Positions 1-5,525 of a DNA stretch of 5,782 nt are shown in pieces (position 1 is the first letter of the stretch; every line of letters begins with the position of its first letter). A program made the position numbers and the translations under genes. This stretch comes from an uncultured bacterium (GTDB lineage Bacteria > Cyanobacteriota > Vampirovibrionia > Gastranaerophilales > Gastranaerophilaceae): assembly GCA_900554095.1 (NCBI GenBank), contig USGC01000114.1, positions 1 through 5,782 of the forward strand. The letters are read 5' to 3'. The notes below the pieces were generated by a model. That model did no database searches. It was given only the letters and a program-made list of their open reading frames with translations, and was not told where the DNA came from.

Positions 1-2
1 AG

Positions 3-197
3 CCCCTCAAAACCGTTGACAGCGAAACCATGAGCGAAACAGAAGCACATTTTGAACGCTCAGACACTTGTGCTGTAGAAGCCTGCTCAATTGTTGCAGA
101 AGCCCGTGTTGCTTGTGTTCTGGCAAACGAAATGCTTATGAAATACGGCGGCGACAGTATAAGCGAAATAGAAAAGAATTTTAAAAATAATAATTAA
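3..197 (+). CDS. aroC: Chorismate synthase, C-terminal end (5' truncated by window)
   Basis: Chorismate synthase converts 5-enolpyruvylshikimate-3-phosphate to chorismate using reduced FMN, the last step of the shikimate pathway, in the cytoplasm. Only the last 64 codons are in the window, in frame from base 3 to a TAA at 195-197. The visible part reads LKTVDSET, then FERSDTCAVEACSIVAEA, then a hydrophobic helix ending KYGGDS. This matches the family's C-terminal signature, an R-x-D followed by a helix with (V/I)xEA. The more common R-H-D appears here as R-S-D, a variant I recall from several other phyla. The tail is short and Lys/Asn-rich. It lies 46 nt upstream of aroK on the same strand, which supports the assignment. 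The identity is inferred from a short fragment, helped strongly by the adjacent aroK and aroB. Confidence 0.87.
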   Translation, partial: PLKTVDSETMSETEAHFERSDTCAVEACSIVAEARVACVLANEMLMKYGGDSISEIEKNFKNNN

Positions 198-207
198 TAT
201 TTATTGC

Positions 208-237
208 TTGCATAAAAACACTGGTTCAATGTAAAAT
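208..237 (+). promoter_or_regulatory. Putative promoter of aroK-aroB, predicting a leaderless start
   Basis: A -35-like TTGCAT (208-213) and a -10-like TAAAAT (232-237) are separated by 18 nt in the gap between aroC and aroK. The -10 ends exactly 6 nt before the aroK ATG at 244. Transcription normally begins about 7 nt past the -10, so it would start at or next to the A of the ATG. No SD-like purine run precedes that ATG, which fits a leaderless mRNA. The hexamers are seen directly; promoter activity is inferred. Transcripts from aroC could also read through. Confidence 0.5.
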
Positions 238-243
238 ATTTTT

Positions 244-753
244 ATGAAGAAAAATATCACGTTAATCGGAATGATGGGCAGCGGAAAAACAACCGTAGGG
301 AATGAGCTTAAAAAGCTTTTGCCGCAATTTAGCCTTGTTGATATTGACGAAAAAATTGAACAAAGCACAGGCAAAAAAATTTCAGAAATCTTTCTTCGAT
401 ACGGCGAACCCCACTTTCGCGAATTAGAAAACAGCAAGATTAAGTTGTTTTTGAATGAGGATAACCAAATTATTTCAGCCGGCGGAGGAGCTTTTGAAAA
501 CCCTGAAAACCGCGATATTTTGCTTAATAACAGCTGTGTTGTTTATTTGAAAACCTCCCCTGATGAAATCTTTACACGTATAAAAAATGAAGTTCACCGT
601 CCGCTTCTTCGCAAAGATTTTACGGTTGAAAAAATCAAAAATATACTTTCGCTGCGTGAGAAGAATTACATGAAAGCTCCTTACAAAGTCGTTACTGACG
701 GCAAATCGCCAGAATTAATCGCAAAAGAAATTATCGAGGCAGTGAATGTTTAA
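244..753 (+). CDS. aroK: Shikimate kinase
   Basis: The enzyme phosphorylates shikimate at the 3-hydroxyl using ATP, the fifth step of the shikimate pathway, in the cytoplasm. The 169-residue protein has the normal length for the family. Residues 9-16 (GMMGSGKT) form the Walker A loop. D33 and D35 in the VDID motif correspond to the Mg2+ and shikimate-contacting acidic residues. G54-E55 and F58-R59 with E62 form the FRxxE shikimate-binding motif. G80-G82 is the conserved glycine triplet, R119-P-L-L marks the lid, and R138xxxY142 is the C-terminal substrate-binding Arg signature. All key residues are present, so it should be active. The ATG at 244 gives a start just before the first beta strand. 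There is no SD; a TAAAAT hexamer sits 6 nt upstream instead. The 3' end overlaps aroB by 8 bp. The aroL paralogue name is possible, but aroK is the usual choice for a lone cluster copy. Confidence 0.96.
   Translation: MKKNITLIGMMGSGKTTVGNELKKLLPQFSLVDIDEKIEQSTGKKISEIFLRYGEPHFRELENSKIKLFLNEDNQIISAGGGAFENPENRDILLNNSCVVYLKTSPDEIFTRIKNEVHRPLLRKDFTVEKIKNILSLREKNYMKAPYKVVTDGKSPELIAKEIIEAVNV
736..739 (+). promoter_or_regulatory. Shine-Dalgarno site of aroB inside the aroK 3' end
   Basis: GAGG lies 6 nt before the aroB ATG at 746, inside the last codons of aroK. It supports the 746 start and translation of aroB from the same transcript, in contrast to the SD-less start of aroK. Confidence 0.65.
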
Positions 754-1828
754 TTTAGAAGTTAAAATTAGCGAAAAAGAGAAATCTTACCCGATTGTTA
801 TTGAAAACTCAAGCATAAAAGAGTTGAAGGCAGAAATCGAACAGTATTTGGGCAATTCAAGATTTTTGGTGGTTGTTTCTGAGAAGGTTTACAAGCTTTA
901 CGGCAAAGATCTGAACATTGCACGCGAAAACATCTTTATACTAAAAGACGGCGAGAAAGAAAAAAATTTTAAAACATATCAAAAAATCTTAGACCGCGCT
1001 TTGAGGATGAATTTGACGCGCAAAGATGCGTTAATTGCAATTGGCGGAGGGGTTTGCGGTGATATAACGGGTTTTGCGGCCGCAACTTATATGAGAGGAA
1101 TAAATTATATACAAATTCCAACAACGCTTTTGGCCTGTGTCGACAGTTCTGTAGGCGGAAAAACCGGAATTGACACGGTTTTTGGCAAGAATCTTGTCGG
1201 GGCTTTTTACCAGCCAAAAGCCGTCATAATTAATGCTAATTTCCTCAAAACCCTTGATGAACGTCAGTTTAAAACAGGCTTGGGTGAGGTGATTAAGTAT
1301 TCCTTTATCGAAAAAAGCTGTCAGTGTTCACAAGATTATGGGCTTACAAACTTTTTGGACTTGAATTTTGAAAAAATTCTTTCATATGATTTGAAAACTC
1401 TTCAAGAGTTAATTTGCATTTGCCTTAATCTCAAAATCTCAGTCGTTGAAAAAGATGAAAAAGAAGGAAATTTACGAAAAATACTTAATTTTGGCCACAC
1501 GTACGGGCATGCTGTTGAAAGGATTACGAATTACAGAAAGTACACTCACGGCGAGGCAATCGTGAAAGGTATAGAAATCGCCTTTGACATCGCAGTGAAA
1601 AAAAAACTTATTGATGTAAATTATAAATTTATAGCGCAGGACTTGATAAAAAAATTCAACTTTAAATCAATCAGAGATTACGATGTGCAAAAAATGGTTA
1701 ATCTGATGAAGCTGGACAAAAAAGCGACGCTTGATGATATCATTTTTGTTCTTCCAAACGGATATTCAACAGTTATAGAGTGTAAATTCTCGCCGGAAGA
1801 ACTCTTTCAGATATTAAAAAGTAAGTAA
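746..1828 (+). CDS. aroB: 3-dehydroquinate synthase
   Basis: AroB cyclises 3-deoxy-D-arabino-heptulosonate 7-phosphate to 3-dehydroquinate, the second step of the shikimate pathway, using NAD and a divalent metal, in the cytoplasm. The 360-residue protein is of normal length. The Rossmann-like NAD region shows GGGVCGDITGF (100-110). It is followed by the substrate signature PTTLLACVDSSVGGKTG (125-141) and KNLVGAFYQP (148-157). The predicted metal ligands are E181 (GLGEVIKY), H251 (NFGHTYGHA) and H268 (HGEA), all intact. The segment after E181, around 186-217, is about eight residues longer than in E. coli AroB as I recall that protein. It includes a CxC at C192/C194. A second CxC at 224/226 lies in the following helix. 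The start overlaps the end of aroK by 8 bp and has GAGG at good spacing, so translation is probably coupled. It is the last plus-strand gene of the cluster and faces the DUF2400 gene. Confidence 0.97.
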   Translation: MFNLEVKISEKEKSYPIVIENSSIKELKAEIEQYLGNSRFLVVVSEKVYKLYGKDLNIARENIFILKDGEKEKNFKTYQKILDRALRMNLTRKDALIAIGGGVCGDITGFAAATYMRGINYIQIPTTLLACVDSSVGGKTGIDTVFGKNLVGAFYQPKAVIINANFLKTLDERQFKTGLGEVIKYSFIEKSCQCSQDYGLTNFLDLNFEKILSYDLKTLQELICICLNLKISVVEKDEKEGNLRKILNFGHTYGHAVERITNYRKYTHGEAIVKGIEIAFDIAVKKKLIDVNYKFIAQDLIKKFNFKSIRDYDVQKMVNLMKLDKKATLDDIIFVLPNGYSTVIECKFSPEELFQILKSK

Positions 1829-1856
1829 CACATATGCTTTAATTTTTGTTATTTAC
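1816..1856 (-). terminator. Possible intrinsic terminator in the convergent junction
   Basis: GTAAGTAACA (1821-1830) and TGTTATTTAC (1847-1856) form a 10-bp inverted repeat with one G:T position and a 16-nt loop. Read on the minus strand, the stem is followed directly by five T residues (1820-1816), as in an intrinsic terminator for the operon ending in the DUF2400 gene. The stem has few G-C pairs, and on the minus strand the odd pair becomes an A-C mismatch, so it is weak. On the plus strand no T run follows. The hairpin contains both stop codons. The repeat is seen directly; function is inferred. Confidence 0.33.
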
Positions 1857-2591
1857 TCCAAAGCCGAACATTGCAAAATCATATTTAACAGGGTCTTGCG
1901 GGTCAAATTTTTTAAGATTGTTTGTTAATTCAATAACAGCCTTAAAGTCATTCTGTTTTCTTGTCAAAAGCCCCATTTCGCGTGAAATCCTTGCCACATG
2001 CACGTCAAGCGGTATCAAAAGTTCAGACGGTGGCATAAAATCCCATATTCCAAAATCAACAGGGCCTTTTCTGACCATCCAGCGCAAGAACATTGACATT
2101 CTTTTCATTGCACCGCCTTTCGCGGGGTTCGGTATCATGAAGTAAAAACCCTGGCCGGCGTTTTCGTCTGCACGCGAATAAAAATAATCTGTTACAGTTT
2201 GAAAAAGTCTTTCCGGCTTGCCTTTTTCGTAACCGAATTTGAACAACTCCTCAAGCCCGCCGTCTTTTGTGTAAAGCTCGCGCATAATCGTAAAAATCTG
2301 TGCAAAATCCTCAGGCTTGCCAAACCGGTAATTGAAATCCCCAAGAATTACGGGGTCAAAGTTCAAAATAAAATTATGCGGCTCAGCTTTTGCGATGTCT
2401 AATAAAAGCGTGTTAAGTTTTTTGATAAAAACCGGTCGTTGTCCGTATGCAACAAGAGAAGCGATAAATCCCGCAATTTCAATGTCTTTTTTGCTGCTGA
2501 ATTTATGTGAAAAAATAATCGGATCATCTTTTATAAAATCCGGTGTTTCGTATTTTGTAACTAAATTGTCAAGTTCATTTTTAGTAATCAT
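1839..2591 (-). CDS. TIGR02757/DUF2400 family protein, function unknown
   Basis: The 250-residue protein matches a widespread family of unknown function, recognised by ordered motifs. DPIIFSHKF (23-31) and DIEIAGFIASLVAYGQ (36-51) come first, then YRFGKPED in the middle. KRMSMFLRWMVRKGPVDFGIW follows (from 163), then LLIPLDVHVAR (191-201), and finally FDPQDPVKYDFAMFGFGV at the end. Length and motif order suggest it is complete. It is soluble, with no signal peptide or membrane segment. The PLDVHVAR-x6-GLL segment resembles the (V)DTHVxRV-x-x-RLGL region of helix-hairpin-helix DNA glycosylases such as endonuclease III. A nucleic-acid role is therefore possible but is only inference. The ATG at 2591 has AGGAGA 5 nt upstream, and the gene begins inside the last 11 bp of the deaminase gene, so translation is likely coupled. 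It is the last gene of the minus-strand unit. Confidence 0.88.
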   Translation of the reverse strand: MITKNELDNLVTKYETPDFIKDDPIIFSHKFSSKKDIEIAGFIASLVAYGQRPVFIKKLNTLLLDIAKAEPHNFILNFDPVILGDFNYRFGKPEDFAQIFTIMRELYTKDGGLEELFKFGYEKGKPERLFQTVTDYFYSRADENAGQGFYFMIPNPAKGGAMKRMSMFLRWMVRKGPVDFGIWDFMPPSELLIPLDVHVARISREMGLLTRKQNDFKAVIELTNNLKKFDPQDPVKYDFAMFGFGVNNKN

Positions 2592-3030
2592 TACGTTCTC
2601 CTGCTTGCCGTATTTTTGTAAAACAATTTTTTAAAACCTCGTCGCATTCTTTTTCTTGAATTCCGCCGTAAACTTTCAATTTAGAATTTGCGGTTTTCCT
2701 CAAATCCATAGCCGAGCCCAGTGCTCCGTAGTTTGTGTCGTATGAGCCGAAATAAACAGCGCTAATGCGTGATTGAACGATTGCCCAGGTGCACATGGGG
2801 CAGGGTTCAAGGGTTACATAAAGTTCACACCCCTCCAGCCGCCAGGTTCCGAGGTTTTGCGCGGCCTTGCGTATTGCTAAGATTTCCGCGTGCGCCGTAA
2901 CGTCATTTGAGGCTTCTTTACTATTAGACGCAAGCGCGATGATTTTGTTGTCTTTTACAATGGCTGCACCCACGGCGATTTCACCCTTAACTTTTTTAGC
3001 TTGTTCAAGTGCGGCTGTCATAGGGTTCAT
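2581..3030 (-). CDS. tadA: TadA-like tRNA adenosine deaminase (CMP/dCMP deaminase-type zinc fold)
   Basis: The probable role is deamination of adenosine-34 to inosine in the tRNA-Arg(ACG) anticodon, letting one tRNA read CGU, CGC and CGA. The 149-residue protein has the whole zinc deaminase signature: TAHAEILAI gives H47 (zinc ligand) and E49 (proton shuttle), and TLEPCPMC gives C77 and C80 (zinc ligands). The TadA-type features VGAAIV (20-25), RISAVYFGSYD and the GALGSAMDL loop follow, and the end is ECDEVLKNCFTKIR. Oddities are T81-W82 after the second cysteine, where TadA usually has AG, and C-F in place of the usual F-F in the last helix. A guanine or other nucleoside deaminase cannot be excluded, but the C-terminal half favours TadA. 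The ATG overlaps the kinase stop as ATGA, with GAGGTA 5 nt upstream; M4 is an alternative but less supported start. Confidence 0.85.
   Translation of the reverse strand: MNPMTAALEQAKKVKGEIAVGAAIVKDNKIIALASNSKEASNDVTAHAEILAIRKAAQNLGTWRLEGCELYVTLEPCPMCTWAIVQSRISAVYFGSYDTNYGALGSAMDLRKTANSKLKVYGGIQEKECDEVLKNCFTKIRQAGERNDY
2597..2602 (-). promoter_or_regulatory. Shine-Dalgarno site of the DUF2400 gene
   Basis: AGGAGA on the minus strand lies 5 nt before the ATG at 2591, within the coding end of the upstream deaminase gene. It is a strong SD match and fixes this start. Confidence 0.7.
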
Positions 3031-4718
3031 TGCTTTACCTCATCAGTTACGGGCGCAAGCTTTAGTGTAACTTCGACACAAAAACCACAGTTTGCATCGC
3101 TGTGAAGTTCAATCAGTCCGTCCATTGCTTCAATAAGCCCTTTCACAATAAACAACCCCAAACCTGTGCCGCGGGTTGTTCTGGTGGTGTGATCGTCAAG
3201 GCGGATAAATTTTTCAAATAATTTTTCAAGTTTGTCGGGCGGAATTACATCGCAATCATTTTTTACAAATATTTTAGCGCAATTGTCAACGACCGCGGTG
3301 TCAACGATGATTTTTGTATCGGGATAAGCGTATTTAACAGCATTTTCCAGTAAGTTGACAAAGACCTGCTCCAATCTGTTCTTGTCGCCTGTAACGTTAG
3401 GGAAATCTTCTTTAATATTTATAATAATTTCTTTATTATCCTTGTTTTTGAGAAGAAGCTTTGAGGTTTCGAGGACTTCAACCAGCCAGACGCTTTCGAT
3501 GTTGGTGCGAAGCCTCATTCCTTCGATGTCCGGAATTGTAAGCAAATCTTCGATTAATCTTTTCAAACGTTCAGATTGTTCCTTAATAATTCTGAGGGAC
3601 TTTTGCTTCATTTCCTCATCTATGACGATGTCGTTTCTCATAAGCCGGCTTGTGTAGCCTTGAATACTGGTTAAAGGTGTGCGGAGTTCGTGGCTTACGG
3701 TGTCGATGAGGTTTGAGCGGAATTCGTTAAGCTGTTTAAGTTCAACGTTGTTTTTCTTTAGTTGAAGATAGGATTTATGGATTTCGCCGGCCATGCGGTT
3801 GAATTCGTGGGCTAAGAAAACAATTTCGTGAGGTGTGAAGGCTGTAATTAAAAGCCTGATTTGGCGCTCATAGTTACCTTTTGAAATCGCGATTATACCT
3901 TTGAAAAGCTGTCTTATATTAATATAAAGATAAAACGTATAAAGTGCCGCAACAAAGATTATGACCAAAGTCGCAAACAAAATAGACAAAATTATTTTGA
4001 TACGATTTTCGTTAATCGCTTTGTTGGTTACGTCTTCGGTTGTGTTAACGATTATTGTAATTTGCGGATTGTCTTTTCTTACATAAACAAGCGGCTGGTT
4101 TTTGACATCGCCGAAAATTACAGCTTTATCTGTTTTGTAGTGTTTAGGCAGAAGCGTGAGAGTTTTTTTGAAAACTTCGTCGGTATAATTGTGTGAAGCA
4201 ATGAGCTTTCCTTCATTTGTCAAGACATAAATCTGTCGGCGATCGTCTTTTAGGGATTTGAAAAGTTCATTTTGCAACGCGCCTATTTCGTATGTGGAAA
4301 CTAAATATTCACCTGTTTCAAGCTTAATTGCAATTGTTGCCTTGTTAGCTTCTTTGTTTTTGTCATGAATTTTCTGCATTTCGACTTCGGATGGAACAAC
4401 GACGATTTGTTCGCAGTGGCGGAAGTTGGAAGTAACAGCGTGGAGATAGTTGTCGCGTTCGGTCTTTGTATGAAAGTATTTAAGCGAAAATGCGACCTGT
4501 TCAAGGTTTCCGGTGATAGTTTCCGAGAAAAAATCAATCTCATCAGAAACCATACTTGCAATCAAAACAGCGCTTTCACGGAGCTGTGAGCGTATGGAAT
4601 GCTGATTGATGTTGCTTATTACAAACCCGCTGACAGACATCGGAATTAGTACGGCAAAGAAAAATACTATACCGATTTGCTCAACAATTTTTAATCTTTT
4701 GAAATGGAAAATTTGCAT
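3027..4718 (-). CDS. Membrane sensor histidine kinase (Cache-like sensor, HAMP, HisKA, HATPase)
   Basis: This 563-residue protein is the sensor partner of the adjacent response regulator: it autophosphorylates on His and passes the phosphate to the regulator Asp. A 12-residue cytoplasmic tail precedes TM1 (about 13-35). An extracytoplasmic domain of about 205 residues (36-240) follows; segments such as YLVSTYEIG and IYVLTNEGKLIAS suggest a Cache-type ligand sensor. TM2 is about 241-266 and HAMP about 267-318 (SKGNYE, then PHEIVFLAHEFNRMA). A short coiled linker leads to HisKA, with phospho-acceptor H343 in VSHELRTPLT. The ATPase domain has an N box (NLLENAVKYA, N459), an F box (FEKF, 501-504) and a G2 box (GTGLGL, 517-522). 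The G1 box is atypical: NDCDVIP (487-493) replaces DxGxGIP. The ATG lies 3 nt past the regulator stop with no clear SD, suggesting reinitiation. The signal sensed is unknown. Confidence 0.94.
   Translation of the reverse strand: MQIFHFKRLKIVEQIGIVFFFAVLIPMSVSGFVISNINQHSIRSQLRESAVLIASMVSDEIDFFSETITGNLEQVAFSLKYFHTKTERDNYLHAVTSNFRHCEQIVVVPSEVEMQKIHDKNKEANKATIAIKLETGEYLVSTYEIGALQNELFKSLKDDRRQIYVLTNEGKLIASHNYTDEVFKKTLTLLPKHYKTDKAVIFGDVKNQPLVYVRKDNPQITIIVNTTEDVTNKAINENRIKIILSILFATLVIIFVAALYTFYLYINIRQLFKGIIAISKGNYERQIRLLITAFTPHEIVFLAHEFNRMAGEIHKSYLQLKKNNVELKQLNEFRSNLIDTVSHELRTPLTSIQGYTSRLMRNDIVIDEEMKQKSLRIIKEQSERLKRLIEDLLTIPDIEGMRLRTNIESVWLVEVLETSKLLLKNKDNKEIIINIKEDFPNVTGDKNRLEQVFVNLLENAVKYAYPDTKIIVDTAVVDNCAKIFVKNDCDVIPPDKLEKLFEKFIRLDDHTTRTTRGTGLGLFIVKGLIEAMDGLIELHSDANCGFCVEVTLKLAPVTDEVKQ
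3036..3041 (-). promoter_or_regulatory. Shine-Dalgarno site of the tadA-like gene
   Basis: GAGGTA on the minus strand lies 5 nt before the ATG at 3030, inside the 3' end of the kinase gene. Together with the ATGA stop-start overlap it supports coupled translation from the first Met rather than M4. Confidence 0.65.
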
Positions 4719-4721
4719 AAA

Positions 4722-5435
4722 TTAAGCGTCCGCAAAAGGTGTTAATTTGTAGCCCACGTTAGTAACTGTGTGAAGGTATTTGGGTGATTTAGCATTTGGT
4801 TCAATTTTGTTTCTTAAACCTCCTACATGAACCCTCAGCATTCTGACATCTTCGTCTCTGTCATAACCCCAGACTTCATCAAGAAGAGTTGCGAGGGTCA
4901 CGGGATTGTTGAAGTGCTGTATTAGGCAGTAAAGAATTTCAAATTCAGTTGGCGTAAGTTTTACTTTTTTATTAATAACAACGCACTCAAGAGTTTCGGG
5001 GAAGATTTCAATGTCGCCGGCTTTGAGAATTTCATCAGAAAGCAGGGTTTTGTCTTCAATCTGGTTTCTTCTCAAAAGTACGCGTATTCGCAGTAAAACT
5101 TCCTGAATGTCAAAAGGTTTTACCAGATAATCGTCAGCCCCGCAGTCAAAACCTTCAGTCTTGTCGTCAATCGTGCCTTTTGCAGTGAGCATTAAAATCG
5201 GGATTGCAAGTTTAGCCTGGCGAATGTTTTTGCAAACGTCAAACCCGTTCATCTTTGGCATCATAACGTCGAGCAAAATTAAATCGTAGGCGTTATTCAA
5301 GGCCTTGTAAAGCCCCTCCATCCCGTCAGAGGCAGTGTCTACAAAATATCCGCTCTGAGAAACATCAAATTCCAGAAGCTCTCTGATTTCGTCGTCATCG
5401 TCAACTATTAAAATTCTTTTTTGAATGTCTGACAT
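4722..5435 (-). CDS. OmpR/PhoB-family response regulator
   Basis: This 237-residue cytoplasmic transcription factor is the output partner of the kinase encoded 3 nt downstream. The receiver domain (about 6-122) has the acidic pocket D12/D13, phospho-acceptor D56 in LILLDVMMP, T84 in MLTA and K106 in VKPF, with the GADDY motif before it, so it should be phosphorylatable. The winged-helix DNA-binding domain (about 138-233) shows LTPTEFEIL, the VWGYD turn, a recognition helix around VRMLRVHVGGLRNKIE, and the wing VTNVGYKL. Length and architecture are standard for the subfamily. The ATG at 5435 is preceded by AAGGGG 8 nt upstream. It is the first gene of the minus-strand unit and reads from a divergent promoter region shared with the carbonic anhydrase gene. 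Its regulon cannot be read from the sequence, so no specific gene symbol is given. Confidence 0.95.
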   Translation of the reverse strand: MSDIQKRILIVDDDDEIRELLEFDVSQSGYFVDTASDGMEGLYKALNNAYDLILLDVMMPKMNGFDVCKNIRQAKLAIPILMLTAKGTIDDKTEGFDCGADDYLVKPFDIQEVLLRIRVLLRRNQIEDKTLLSDEILKAGDIEIFPETLECVVINKKVKLTPTEFEILYCLIQHFNNPVTLATLLDEVWGYDRDEDVRMLRVHVGGLRNKIEPNAKSPKYLHTVTNVGYKLTPFADA

Positions 5436-5443
5436 AAAAGTTT

Positions 5444-5449
5444 CCCCTT
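5444..5449 (-). promoter_or_regulatory. Likely Shine-Dalgarno site of the response regulator gene
   Basis: AAGGGG on the minus strand sits 8 nt before the ATG at 5435. It is an imperfect match to AGGAGG but well placed, and it supports a leadered transcript for this operon. Confidence 0.5.
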
Positions 5450-5453
5450 TTAA

Positions 5454-5485
5454 ATTATATTATAAAATTTTGCGCGAGTTTGCAA
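5454..5485 (-). promoter_or_regulatory. Putative promoter of the two-component operon
   Basis: On the minus strand two overlapping TATAAT hexamers (5464-5459 and 5459-5454) lie 18 and 23 nt upstream of the regulator ATG. A TTGCAA (5485-5480) is 15 nt from the nearer one, shorter than the ideal 17; shifting by one to ATTGCA gives 16. A start near 5447-5452 would leave a leader of about 12 to 17 nt containing the AAGGGG. The AT-rich context makes chance matches easy, so confidence is moderate. Confidence 0.45.
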
Positions 5486-5510
5486 TGATTTATAAAGATT
5501 TGTTTTTTCG

Positions 5511-5519
5511 TGTTAAAAT
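5511..5519 (+). promoter_or_regulatory. Extended -10 promoter of the carbonic anhydrase gene, predicting a leaderless start
   Basis: TGTTAAAAT is a perfect extended -10 layout (TG, one base, TAAAAT at 5514-5519). It ends exactly 6 nt before the ATG at 5526, the same spacing as at aroK. The six bases between are all T and there is no SD. No good -35 at 17 nt is visible (TATAAA at 5491-5496), which extended -10 promoters can tolerate. The predicted transcript starts at or next to the start codon. Confidence 0.5.
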
Positions 5520-5525
5520 TTTTTT

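Noticed and set aside
198..243. A terminator or small RNA in the aroC-aroK gap
   Set aside because: The 46 nt show no inverted repeat with a following T run; only promoter-like hexamers can be supported.
201..437. Minus-strand open frame opposite the start of aroK
   Set aside because: Its Phe/Ser-rich product is what the reverse complement of Lys/Glu-rich coding sequence produces, and aroK explains the region.
1846..2634. Several plus-strand open frames opposite the DUF2400 gene (1846-2145, 2199-2402, 2332-2634)
   Set aside because: They are antisense shadows: no recognisable motifs, no SD, and the opposite strand encodes a well-conserved family throughout.
4301..4589. Open frames on both strands within the kinase sensor region
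   Set aside because: Both are out of frame with a continuous 563-codon kinase whose two membrane segments and sensor need this stretch.
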